Shown here one piece after another: positions 53,224-60,527 of a stretch of DNA of 64,000 nucleotides. The stretch lies in assembly GCA_003584705.1 (NCBI GenBank), contig AP018536.1, positions 2,356,001 to 2,420,000 on the forward strand, in the 5' to 3' direction. This stretch comes from Lachnospiraceae bacterium GAM79. GTDB lineage: Bacteria; Bacillota; Clostridia; Lachnospirales; Lachnospiraceae. Numbering within the stretch: position 1 is the stretch's first letter; each line of letters begins with the position of its first letter. The position numbers were made by a program, and so were the translations under genes. Below the pieces are notes generated by a model. It saw only the letters and a list, made by a program, of their open reading frames with translations, was not told the DNA's origin and ran no database searches.

Positions 53224-53472
53224 CTATACATTGGCAAGCATAGCAATATAATTGTCTTTCAGGCTTTCCCCGTTATCAGAAAATGAAATCTTAATTTTGC
53301 TCTTTCCTGATCTGCGGAAATACGGATTACCTGTCTTTGCAATCATTCCCGCAACCTTCTTTTCCACAGGCATTCCGTCAGCGTACTTTATGCTGTTTAC
53401 TTCCACCAATGTATCAATATCCACATCTTCTAATCTCTGTGCCGATATTTTGTCCAACTGTTCAACTGTCAT
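53224..53472 (-). CDS. DUF6870-like protein
   Basis: 82 residues. The pattern 'DIDTLVEVNSIKYADGMPVEKK', then 'NPYFRRSGKSKIKISF' and 'ESLKDNYIAML' resembles the DUF6870 family found in Clostridia mobile elements beside serine recombinases. The function is unknown. It lies 77 nt after the MazF-like gene and 150 nt before recombinase 1. Confidence 0.7.
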   Translation of the reverse strand: MTVEQLDKISAQRLEDVDIDTLVEVNSIKYADGMPVEKKVAGMIAKTGNPYFRRSGKSKIKISFSDNGESLKDNYIAMLANV

Positions 53473-53549
53473 CCTATCCCTCCAATCAAATTAAGCCACC
53501 AGATATGCTGACGGCTATGTAACACCGGAGCTTTCGCCCCGGCTGGAAT

Positions 53550-53936
53550 TTATGCGATTGGATTATTATGTTTTGTACTCATACCCAACTGGATCTGCAT
53601 ACCTTTTGTTATCTGTCTTAACTGGTTTTTGCTTACTTTCCCGATTTTTTCTATCAGGTCCGTATCTTTCACATCACATAACTGCTCACACTGAGCGATA
53701 CTGTTCGTTCTTAATCCAACAGCCTTAAACGAACTGATAAAAATATGTGTTGGCAGATATGTCTTTTTATGAATCTTACTTGTAAGCGGTACTGCATGGA
53801 ATACCGTGCTATGTCTGTTTGCACTGTCATTGCTCACAATCACTACTGGTCTGATACCGTGCAGCTTGTGGTCATTCTCATCTTCCGGTACTCCAAAATC
53901 AACCATCCAGATATCGCCCCGTCTTATTTCACTCAT
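53550..53936 (-). CDS. MazF/PemK-type toxin-like protein
   Basis: 128 residues of the MazF/PemK/Kid fold: 'RRGDIWMVDFGVPEDENDHKLHG' with 'RPVVIVSNDSAN', 'VFHAVPLTSKIHKKTYLPTHI', and a C-terminal 'LTSK...ISK'-like helix. MazF proteins cleave mRNA. No typical MazE antitoxin is adjacent; the 55-residue gene overlapping its start by 8 nt is the only candidate partner. The ATG at 53936 has AAGGAAG upstream; the longer frame to 54041 covers the neighbouring gene. Confidence 0.85.
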   Translation of the reverse strand: MSEIRRGDIWMVDFGVPEDENDHKLHGIRPVVIVSNDSANRHSTVFHAVPLTSKIHKKTYLPTHIFISSFKAVGLRTNSIAQCEQLCDVKDTDLIEKIGKVSKNQLRQITKGMQIQLGMSTKHNNPIA

Positions 53937-54096
53937 AATATTCACTTCCTTGTCTGTCAACTGGTATTTCCTGCCCACGGATATATTCGACAGCTTCCTG
54001 TTCCGTAGGGCAGGCAACAACTCTGTCTCCTTTCCCATCAAACACCACGGTTTCTGATGAAAATGTCACTATGCTTAATTCCTTTTTATCCGGCAT
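53929..54096 (-). CDS. Small acidic protein, possible partner of the MazF-like protein
   Basis: 55 residues from the ATG at 54096 (MPDKKELSIVTFSSETVVFDG...). It overlaps the end of the upstream gene by 11 nt and the start of the MazF-like gene by 8 nt, so the three are translationally coupled. I see no known domain. By position and size it could be an antitoxin, but it lacks an obvious DNA-binding N-terminus; this is inference only. Confidence 0.55.
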   Translation of the reverse strand: MPDKKELSIVTFSSETVVFDGKGDRVVACPTEQEAVEYIRGQEIPVDRQGSEYYE

Positions 54097-54406
54097 TATC
54101 CTCCTCAAACGAGATGAGAGCAGGTTCATAGCCCCTGCTCTCGTCATTAATACTGATACCGTGCTCCGCTGCAAGCTCCATAATACCCTTTACCACATCT
54201 TTGTCCGATGAAATATCATAGATACTGCTTACCAGAATACTGATAATGGAATCTCTTTCGATATAAAATTTAAGTCTTTCCACAGACTTCGTATCTTTAA
54301 AGATTGTTTCTACAATCTCAAAATCCGCTTTCTTCGCATATGCTTCTATCCTGTCTGCGGCTCTGTCGGCATTCCTGCCTACACAGATAACACAACACTT
54401 ACTCAT
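54086..54406 (-). CDS. Resolvase-fold protein without catalytic residues (A)
   Basis: 106 residues that follow the secondary-structure path of the serine-recombinase catalytic domain: 'CCVICVGRNADRAADRIEAY', 'FEIVETIFKD' and 'ISILVSSIYDISSDKDVVKG' with 'AAEHGISIND' align with 'AAIYVRLS', 'IEIVSIREDD' and 'CIVVKDLSRFAREYIDAG' of recombinase 1. The nucleophile Ser, the YSG-FDRP segment and the catalytic Arg of DLSR are all missing. It is probably catalytically dead; a regulatory or dimerisation role toward the recombinases is possible. Confidence 0.65.
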   Translation of the reverse strand: MSKCCVICVGRNADRAADRIEAYAKKADFEIVETIFKDTKSVERLKFYIERDSIISILVSSIYDISSDKDVVKGIMELAAEHGISINDESRGYEPALISFEEDNAG

Positions 54407-54414
54407 AAAACCTC

Positions 54415-54837
54415 CTATCTGTCGGCTCTGAGACGTCTGAAAAATACTGCCATAAAATCAGCAAGTGAAACAATACCGTTATCTTCCTTTTTCCCTGCCT
54501 GCTCCATCTTCTGATAATATCCAGCCATATCATCGTTTGCTGTCTCAACCGTAATGCCGTGCTCTCCGAGCATAATGATGTTATCCATAATTGTTTCTTC
54601 ACAATCACCGACCATATCACTCATAAGAGTAACAACCACATCAACATCTTCCACCTCTGCCATACCGACAAAGGCAAACTTCATAGGAAATGTCATTCCC
54701 TCCGGTCTTGCGTTCTCTGAAATGACTGCAACCACCTCATATCCATTCACAGTGCAATACTCCTCAAGAACCTGCATTACCATCTGATCCGCTGCCTCAT
54801 TTCCTGTTGCTCCAAAATATATAACTGCTTTATTCAT
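54415..54837 (-). CDS. Resolvase-fold-like protein without catalytic residues (B)
   Basis: 140 residues from the ATG at 54837 (GGAGA 8 nt upstream). The start 'KAVIYFGATGNEAADQM', 'EEYCTVNGYEVVAVISE', 'DVDVVVTLMSDMVGDCEE' and 'LGEHGITVETAND' parallel the strands and helices of a resolvase domain, and of the neighbour at 54086. No nucleophile Ser or DLSR-type Arg is present. The C-terminus ends 'MAVFFRRLRADR'. It lies 8 nt before gene A. Family unknown; the fold assignment is my inference. Confidence 0.6.
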   Translation of the reverse strand: MNKAVIYFGATGNEAADQMVMQVLEEYCTVNGYEVVAVISENARPEGMTFPMKFAFVGMAEVEDVDVVVTLMSDMVGDCEETIMDNIIMLGEHGITVETANDDMAGYYQKMEQAGKKEDNGIVSLADFMAVFFRRLRADR

Positions 54838-54849
54838 TTTAAAATCTCC

Positions 54850-55440
54850 ATTCCTGTTTTTATTTTGATTTGATATCCTGTGCACACTTTATCTCCTCAC
54901 ATAAACTGACCTGCCAATGCTCTCTGCACTTATAAGCCCCGTTGTTGTCTGCTGGTTACTGCAAATCAGTTTGTGTGGGAAGATAAAATACTATCTTCCC
55001 GGTTTCTTAACCATCCCCGTATCGGGTAACATATCCTTTGCCAGCCACAAACACTTCGTAGTTTCCTGCCCATCTGGACTTACGAAAGTAGCCACTCTCT
55101 GAAAATGCGTTTTGCTGAAATTCAGGTGCACTTATTATCTCATTACCTCCGGCTGCTAACCCGGTAGGCACAACCCTCTGCTCTTATCCTTAAAGGCTCC
55201 TGCTGTTACGTTTCTCATAATCGGCTACAGCTCTGAGGATAGTCATCGCACGAAATGGGATTCTGCCACCCTGTCATAGACAAGGCGATATAAGCTCGTG
55301 GGATATGCGTGTCCTATTCTGTTTTCAATATTCAACGGTTCTTTTCTCAGAACCTGAACAAAGTATAACTGACACCACGCATCTTCTACAGTAACCGACA
55401 CTCTTTTGAACTAAGAGTAACACTCCCACCTGTTCCAAAT
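54850..55440 (-). other. Long leader region upstream of the resolvase-like genes
   Basis: About 590 nt without a convincing long gene, between an HTH gene and the operon at 54837. A TATACT box is present near 55363-55368. Inside is a possible 46-codon frame (GTG at 55131 to stop at 54993), read as 'HLNFSKTHFQRVATFVSPDG' and on to 'LPDTGMVKKPGR'. It is preceded by GGAGGTAATGAGATAA, i.e. a good ribosome site followed by a two-codon frame. Several short inverted segments suggest a structured RNA leader, but no known riboswitch was recognised. Confidence 0.35.
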
Positions 55441-55448
55441 CCTTATAA

Positions 55449-55490
55449 AAAAAGCCGGACTGCATTATCAAAAATGCAATCCGACTTTTT
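55449..55490 (-). terminator. Terminator after the HTH gene at 55490
   Basis: AAAAGCCGGACTGCATT pairs with AATGCAATCCGACTTTT around a 6-nt loop, with A and T runs on both sides, so it could act in both directions. Confidence 0.85.
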
Positions 55491-55813
55491 TATTCTGTCA
55501 GAAGTTTCATATTGTCAACGGCATTTAATACCATATTCCGGATAAACTGTACTTCCTTCTCCTTCAGACCAACCAGCAGATCATCGACTTCTGCCTTTCT
55601 TTCACACCCACACACAAGATAATCCAACGTTATATGAAACAATTCAGCAATACTAATCAGCGTATCTATTTTTGCTCCATTTACACCAGCTTCAATTTTC
55701 CGCAGAGCATCCACTGACAATCCAATCTGCTCGGCAAGCTGCTGTCTTGTCATTCTTCTTGCCGCACGCAACTCTTTTATTCTTTCTCCACTATTAACAA
55801 TATCGTAGTACAC
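55490..55813 (-). CDS. XRE-family HTH regulator
   Basis: 107 residues. HTH_XRE domain in the first 70: 'GERIKELRAARRMTRQQLAE', 'IGLSVDALRKIEAGVNGAKI', 'LISIAELFHITLDYLVCG'. The short C-terminus is helical. The start is GTG at 55813 with a purine-rich site. Likely controls the element's recombinase operon downstream. It is followed by a strong terminator. Confidence 0.85.
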   Translation of the reverse strand: MYYDIVNSGERIKELRAARRMTRQQLAEQIGLSVDALRKIEAGVNGAKIDTLISIAELFHITLDYLVCGCERKAEVDDLLVGLKEKEVQFIRNMVLNAVDNMKLLTE

Positions 55814-55960
55814 CTTCCACTCTTTTCCGGCACCTTATATATTTGCTTAAGCTGTATTCATTGTACCGTAAGCGAATCTTTTGTAAGAGTGACTAAACCA
55901 GCTATTTCAGGTGGAATATTGTACACCTTAATACCAAGAATATAAATATTTGCGGATTAA

Positions 55961-56008
55961 AAAAGAGATATTTCCAAACTCTCATTACATTTTGGAAATA
56001 TCTCTTTA
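55961..56008 (-). terminator. Terminator overlapping the end of the HTH gene at 56006
   Basis: AAGAGATATTTCCAAA pairs with TTTGGAAATATCTCTT around an 11-nt loop, with A/T runs on either side. Its 5' edge touches the stop codon of the gene at 56006. Confidence 0.8.
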
Positions 56009-56218
56009 CTTAATATCCTCATCCGGCACAAACTCCATGATGTCCTCTATCTTACAATCAAGTATGGAACATAATCTGTTAAGGATTACCGTTTTTACGA
56101 CCATATTCTTTCGCAATCGCTGTAACTGTGCTTTATCTATTCCATAATCTTTAATTAGTGCATACTGGCTAATATTTTTCTTCTTGAGTGTGATCCATAA
56201 CCTGTCATATACTATCAT
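56006..56218 (-). CDS. Small Cro/C1-type HTH regulator
   Basis: 70 residues from the ATG at 56218 (GGAGG 8 nt upstream; the frame to 56329 has no ribosome site). 'YDRLWITLKKKNISQYALIK', 'YGIDKAQLQRLRKNMVVKT' and 'LCSILDCKIEDIMEFVPDE' make a compact HTH of the YozG/Cro type common in Clostridia mobile elements. Probably an autoregulated repressor. Confidence 0.82.
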   Translation of the reverse strand: MIVYDRLWITLKKKNISQYALIKDYGIDKAQLQRLRKNMVVKTVILNRLCSILDCKIEDIMEFVPDEDIK

Positions 56219-56466
56219 TACAAAGACCTCCTCCTTGTATTCTACGCAAGAGTGTCCTATAATGATATGGTGCGTGTATGCACCATACTGTATGTATATG
56301 ATAGAATAGAAAATAGCCATAATCTGCATAGAAAACAGCTCTCAAGGTTATTATGTAATATAGAACGGATTATCTGTTTTACTTTTATGGTATTCAACCG
56401 GGACAATTCAAGCACCTGACAATTTGACCGCAAATACCCTTCTCAGAAAGGATTCACAACAACACT

Positions 56467-56700
56467 ATGAATGATAAAAACACATACTCTGTTGATAAAT
56501 ATTTGGAAATCATTGCCGAAAAAGAAGGAATCACAAAAGAAGAAGTCCAACAGGAAATTGGGCGGGCAGTTTCCATTGCTTTAAAAAGCCCTGATCCAAA
56601 AATGCAACGCTTCTGGACAGACTTTCCATGTGAAAATGATACTCCCACCATTGAAGAAATCATATACCATCTCGCTGAAAAATTTGCAAAAGAGTCATAG
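56467..56700 (+). CDS. Miniprotein resembling the Spo0A C-terminal DNA-binding domain
   Basis: 77 residues, the only plus-strand gene of this stretch. 'AEKEGITKEEVQQEIGRAVSIA' then 'PTIEEIIYHLAEKF' follow the same pattern as the recognition-helix half of Spo0A ('RVERAIRHAIEVAW', 'PTNSEFIAMIADKL'). There is no receiver domain and the first part of the Spo0A domain is missing. It could bind DNA or interfere with sporulation control; that is inference. The ribosome site (AAGGAT) is far from the ATG (13 nt). It converges with the HTH gene at 56725. Confidence 0.65.
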   Translation: MNDKNTYSVDKYLEIIAEKEGITKEEVQQEIGRAVSIALKSPDPKMQRFWTDFPCENDTPTIEEIIYHLAEKFAKES

Positions 56701-56724
56701 ACAAAGGACAGGATAACTACCCGT

Positions 56725-57069
56725 CTATTCACTCAGATAATCTTCCTGTCCTCTTAATATTTGTTCAATCATATGTAATGCAAATTCTATTTCTCTTTCG
56801 TCACATCGATTCATCATAAATGCAAAACGCTCAATGTGTTTTTCTGGGTGCTGCTGGCTCATCAAAACCATAGGCGATGACTCCAATGCATGAACAATAT
56901 TCAAATATGTATCAAGACTCATTGCCCTTCTGCCATTTTCAACACTTTTGATAGTATCCAATGATACATCTGCCCGTTCTGCAAGCTCTGCCTGTGTAAT
57001 TCCAAGCCTTCTGCGTTCTTTTCTGATATTCTCTGCAATAATTTCGTATATGTGCTCTCTTTTCCCCAT
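56725..57069 (-). CDS. XRE-family HTH regulator
   Basis: 114 residues: HTH_XRE in residues 8-66 ('IAENIRKERRRLGITQAELA', 'ADVSLDTIKSVENGRRAMSL'), then a helical tail ('EREIEFALHMIEQILRGQED'). Regulator of unknown target, end-to-end with the Spo0A-C-like gene. The 260 nt upstream of it (57070-57329) hold its likely promoter and a terminator. Confidence 0.85.
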   Translation of the reverse strand: MGKREHIYEIIAENIRKERRRLGITQAELAERADVSLDTIKSVENGRRAMSLDTYLNIVHALESSPMVLMSQQHPEKHIERFAFMMNRCDEREIEFALHMIEQILRGQEDYLSE

Positions 57070-57240
57070 AGCCCCATCATCCTTTCTGACTTATCGCATT
57101 ATATCAGAAATTATTATGGGTTTTAGGAAACTGTAATCCTTTGACATTTTCGTGTAATACTTTGCATATTCCTTCTAAACACCAATCTACTTTTACACTG
57201 AAATTTAAAATTTCAGCAAAATGTATATAACAACATGAGA

Positions 57241-57267
57241 AAAGCCCGTGGCAGATCCACGAGCTTT
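57241..57267 (-). terminator. Terminator after the secreted-protein gene
   Basis: AAAGCCCGTGG pairs with CCACGAGCTTT around a 5-nt loop; on the minus strand it continues into TTTTCTC. It lies 63 nt after the stop at 57330. Confidence 0.78.
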
Positions 57268-57329
57268 ATCTCCAGTTTGAAGCATGGATATAGATAGTTC
57301 CCTGCTTTTATTTAGTGTAACATACACCT

Positions 57330-57944
57330 TTACTTAGCTACATGTGTAAAATCCCAGTGCGAAAATACGTCTACATAGCAGGTTTTTGTTTCAACCACAT
57401 ATCTCTCCATGCCGCCTAATGCTTCATTATATCTTTCTTTATATTTTGTCTCAACGACCTTATATGTATAATACATAGGACGATATTTGATTAAATAATG
57501 AGATCCTTTTGGAACAGTTACGGAGTATCCGCTACCTAAAGAATATGATTTTGATGCACCTAGTGTAACACCCAACTCACTTCCTATAGTTCCACCATTT
57601 GTATATCCACCGGAAACTGAAGCTTTAAAGGAAATATTATAAGAAGTATCTTGAGTGTAATTCAATGATAATTTTGCGCTAGATGTAGAACTACCACCAC
57701 TCGTGCCATTTCTCCATGCACCACTTTTTAAACTACCTTTGGTATATTGATAACCATATACGGTAACAAAATCAGAAATGCGTTCTTCATTTTCCTCATC
57801 AGCTTTAATTTCCGTTTCAAAATAATCAGCTCCATCATGAGGCAAATTTTCAGTGTCATAGTTATGAGTCTCCGCAGCAAACGCTGTTGTCGAGCACCCC
57901 AAAATCAATATAAAACTTAAAACCATACTAATTATTTTTTTCAT
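57330..57944 (-). CDS. Secreted protein of unknown function
   Basis: 204 residues with a clear signal peptide (residues 1-23, cleavage after 'TAFA'). The mature part has a Ser/Gly/Tyr/Thr-rich beta-strand-like middle ('SGGYTNGGTIGSELGVTLGAS') and a Tyr/Lys-rich end ('YYTYKVVETKYKERYNEALG', 'CYVDVFSHWDF'). No family recognised. Originally its start lay 9 nt after the small membrane protein gene now at 59770-60039; the IS66 element has separated the two. The ribosome site GGGGGTGA survived. Confidence 0.75.
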   Translation of the reverse strand: MKKIISMVLSFILILGCSTTAFAAETHNYDTENLPHDGADYFETEIKADEENEERISDFVTVYGYQYTKGSLKSGAWRNGTSGGSSTSSAKLSLNYTQDTSYNISFKASVSGGYTNGGTIGSELGVTLGASKSYSLGSGYSVTVPKGSHYLIKYRPMYYTYKVVETKYKERYNEALGGMERYVVETKTCYVDVFSHWDFTHVAK

Positions 57945-57968
57945 TAGAAGTCACCCCCGCTTTGCTTT

Positions 57969-57976
57969 AAAAAAAC
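57969..57976. repeat. 8-bp target-site duplication, left copy
   Basis: AAAAAAAC directly before the left end of the IS66-type element. The identical AAAAAAAC occurs at 59794-59801 after its right end. Eight-bp duplications are the rule for IS66-family insertions. Confidence 0.9.
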
Positions 57977-59793
57977 GTAACTATTCAGAACCACCCTTAT
58001 TCAAAGATGAAATTAGGGTGACCTGAGATCGCATTTTTGATTGCTTCGTAAGCATTGTACCCCTGCTTATGTGCCGTACCAACGTAGGACATGATTTTTA
58101 GATAATCTCTGGCACCTTCCTCAGTTCGGAAGCATCCTGATACTTTTGTTTTCACCTTTATCATCCGCAGGTCTCGTTCCGCCTGATTGTTATCAAACGG
58201 GACATTGAAGTTATGGATAAAAAGACAGACTGAGGCCTTGTAATTTGCAAGGCGTTCTACCAGGGCAAGGATTTTTCCTTTTTTCTTCCGACCACGTTTT
58301 TTCTCTGTGGTTTCGGGAAGTGGATTTTCCTTCCGAGCCTGTCCGATAAGTTCATCATACTTTTTATCGAACTTATGATAGTGATAATAGCTCAGAAAGT
58401 CCTTACCTTTCTCTACAGCTTTGTCTTTGACCTTTTTCATTTCCAGTAAAAGGTCTATAAATGCAGATGCCCACTTCTGTTCAGGATGATTTTCATCAAT
58501 CCCCGTTAATTCACGGAGAAGATGAGCACAGCAGACTGCATGCTGAATATCCGGATAATTCCAGTAGGAAGCCCAGCAGTCATGCATGGCAATCCCTTTG
58601 AATTCCGGGAGAACACCGCATTGTTCCATGCCCGCATTTCCACGTTTGGGACTGATATCAAGATAGGTGTATTCACAGTTTGAGGCATCATGAACCCACC
58701 AGAGTTTTTTATCCACTCTGGTTCCTGTTTCATCGAAATGTCCAAGTGCGGAATCGATCATTTTATTCTTGATCTTACCTACTGTTTCACTCAGACTGTC
58801 AGCGCATCTTTTTACCATGCTGCTGATTGTTCCTGTTGCAATCGGAATGTTAAATACTCCGGAAAGGATCTCATGGGTGCGTTTGATGCTGACTGCACCT
58901 ACGGTATTCAACGCAACAGCTAATGACTGAAGGTTTTCGCCATACTGTACGGCTGCTTTTACATCAGCAGGGAACTCACCTCTGCGGGTATCCCCGTGCA
59001 GCATACAGATTGGAAGTTCCAGAACTTGATGTTCTGTTACATTTACTGTGACAACCGCATCGATGACATGTCGTTTCTCAGCAATGCAGGCGGTGCCTTT
59101 GCACATCTGGTAATGTCGGCATCCTTTACATGCGGATGGCATATGTATGACGATTTCATCCGGAGCTGTTATTACCGCTAAATGTGTCCCCTGATGTCCG
59201 TCCTGTCCACCAACCTTTTTTCCGGATAGTTTGCGGAGACTCTTAGGAGCAGGTTTTTTATAGCCATCACTTGAAGGTGGTTTGGAACTGTTTTTGGAGT
59301 TTTTATTAAGCTGTTCCTTTAGTCCCTGTATCGTCTGATTGAGTTGAGCGATCAACTGTGTTTGCGCATTGATTGTAGCATTCAAGGAATCTACAGTTGA
59401 TGTTAAGGAATTAACCTGCTGTAATAACTGCTTGATCATTTCATCTTTTGTCAATCAGACCACCTTCTTCCGTTAAGATTTGATACATCTATTTTAACGG
59501 AAAATGTGCTAAAAAGCGAATTGTAAAGTTTGGATGTACTGTCAAAATGACGGTGGATAAACAGTAAAAATCAGAAAATAACTGCCGATAACACTCAGAT
59601 AAAATCCACAAATAAAACGTTATTTGGCTGTAATCAAGGCCTTATTGTTTAGTAATTCACAGACAAAAAGTATTTGGCAGTCACATTGAAAAGTTATCCA
59701 CTTTTCGCAATAAAGCAATGATAAAACAGAAATTATATTTTCTCTGTTTTGACCAAAAATTTATGTACCCTAAACGGGGTGCTGAATAGTTAC
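57977..59793 (-). mobile_element. IS66-family insertion sequence, single-ORF (ISBst12-like) type
   Basis: 1817 bp. Terminal repeats GTAACTATTCAGAACC (57977) and, inward from 59793, GTAACTATTCAGCACC: 15 of 16 match. It begins with GTAA as IS66 elements do and is flanked by perfect 8-bp duplications AAAAAAAC. It carries only the transposase (no TnpA/TnpB). The 340 bp between the transposase start and the right end show no gene. It inserted into the last codons of a small membrane-protein gene. Confidence 0.95.
57997..59454 (-). CDS. tnpC: IS66-family transposase (TnpC)
   Basis: 485 residues. N-terminal coiled coil (1-45), linker 'NSKNSSKPPSSDGYKKPAPK' typical of IS66, Cys-rich zinc-binding motif ('CKGCRHYQMCKG'), then the DDE catalytic core: Asp in 'LGHFDETGTRVD', Asp in 'MHDCWASYWNY', Glu in 'NQAERDLRMIKVK'. 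The C-terminal 'YLKIMSYVGTAHKQGYNAYE' is also typical. The full length and intact catalytic triad suggest it is active, and able to mobilise the short elements that share its ends. Confidence 0.95.
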   Translation of the reverse strand: MTKDEMIKQLLQQVNSLTSTVDSLNATINAQTQLIAQLNQTIQGLKEQLNKNSKNSSKPPSSDGYKKPAPKSLRKLSGKKVGGQDGHQGTHLAVITAPDEIVIHMPSACKGCRHYQMCKGTACIAEKRHVIDAVVTVNVTEHQVLELPICMLHGDTRRGEFPADVKAAVQYGENLQSLAVALNTVGAVSIKRTHEILSGVFNIPIATGTISSMVKRCADSLSETVGKIKNKMIDSALGHFDETGTRVDKKLWWVHDASNCEYTYLDISPKRGNAGMEQCGVLPEFKGIAMHDCWASYWNYPDIQHAVCCAHLLRELTGIDENHPEQKWASAFIDLLLEMKKVKDKAVEKGKDFLSYYHYHKFDKKYDELIGQARKENPLPETTEKKRGRKKKGKILALVERLANYKASVCLFIHNFNVPFDNNQAERDLRMIKVKTKVSGCFRTEEGARDYLKIMSYVGTAHKQGYNAYEAIKNAISGHPNFIFE

Positions 59794-60039
59794 AAAAAAA
59801 CTATAAACCAGATAAATAATTGCCAAAATGATACTAAAAACAAAAAAGCCACCAATATAAATAAGAGGACTTTTAAAAAGATAATCCATGTTATTGGTAA
59901 GATATCCATTTCCTGAACTAAATCCAGTTATTGAGTCAATATATTGGACAATAATGGAAAGAAACGGAAGCGTACTTAAACCAAATATGCCAAAAATTAT
60001 CATTATTATAGCTAAAATCTTCAAATGAAAATCTTTCAT
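59770..60039 (-). pseudogene. Small membrane protein, C-terminus altered by IS66 insertion
   Basis: 89 codons from the ATG at 60039: two hydrophobic helices ('ILAIIMIIFGIFGLSTLPFL', 'LIYIGGFFVFSIILAIIYLVY'). The last seven codons (VTIQHPV) and stop are read from the terminal repeat of the IS66 element. Removing the element and one duplication restores an end 'SFFKAKRG' and a stop just before the secreted-protein gene. The protein is nearly complete and could still work. Family unknown; coupled in origin to the gene at 57330. Confidence 0.7.
59794..59801. repeat. 8-bp target-site duplication, right copy
   Basis: AAAAAAAC immediately after the right terminal repeat of the IS66 element, matching 57969-57976 exactly. 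Confidence 0.9.
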
Positions 60040-60397
60040 CAAAATCACCCCCTATTTTAATATCATTTTGTCGTTATATGCAGATCATTCTATAAGCATA
60101 TTCATAATTATATTTACTTCTCCTTTCCTCAGTATTCAATGTGCCATATAGAGCAATCTGTTGTATATTCTAAGAATAGCAGGAATCAAAGCAAAAGAAA
60201 ATATCCTATGCAGAAAGTGACCTGTTTTTGCAGAAAATGACCAACAGAACAAAAATTACTCAGAAATCAAGTAAAAAACACAGCATTGATACTATTTCAA
60301 AGCTACAGTTCTGCTCTAAAGAATATATTGAGAGTACGCTTTCAACAATATTTCCTAGTCTAAAAACGGTATTAGAAGAATTTTGGTAAAAATTTAG

Positions 60398-60430
60398 CAG
60401 GCAATAATTTGAATATTATTGCCTGCCAAA
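60398..60430 (-). terminator. Terminator after the gene at 60528
   Basis: GCAGGCAATAAT pairs with ATTATTGCCTGC around a short loop; the minus strand continues TAAATTTTT. The region 60049-60397 upstream of it (toward the small membrane gene) holds no gene I can support. Confidence 0.8.
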
Positions 60431-60527
60431 TTAATGATGAAATCATATGATTCTTCTGTCAATCAGAACCAATCTGCTTTCTCCTATCGGAGTCCAAGCA
60501 TACACACTCTTGCAATATAACGTATCA

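Noticed and set aside
54917..55102. Plus-strand reading frame in the leader region
   Set aside because: No ribosome site, no domain, and opposite to the direction of the operon.
56703..56754. Bidirectional terminator between the converging genes at 56467 and 56725
   Set aside because: AGGACAGGA/TCCTGTCCT can pair, but the loop is about 30 nt, it invades the coding end, and there is no T run.
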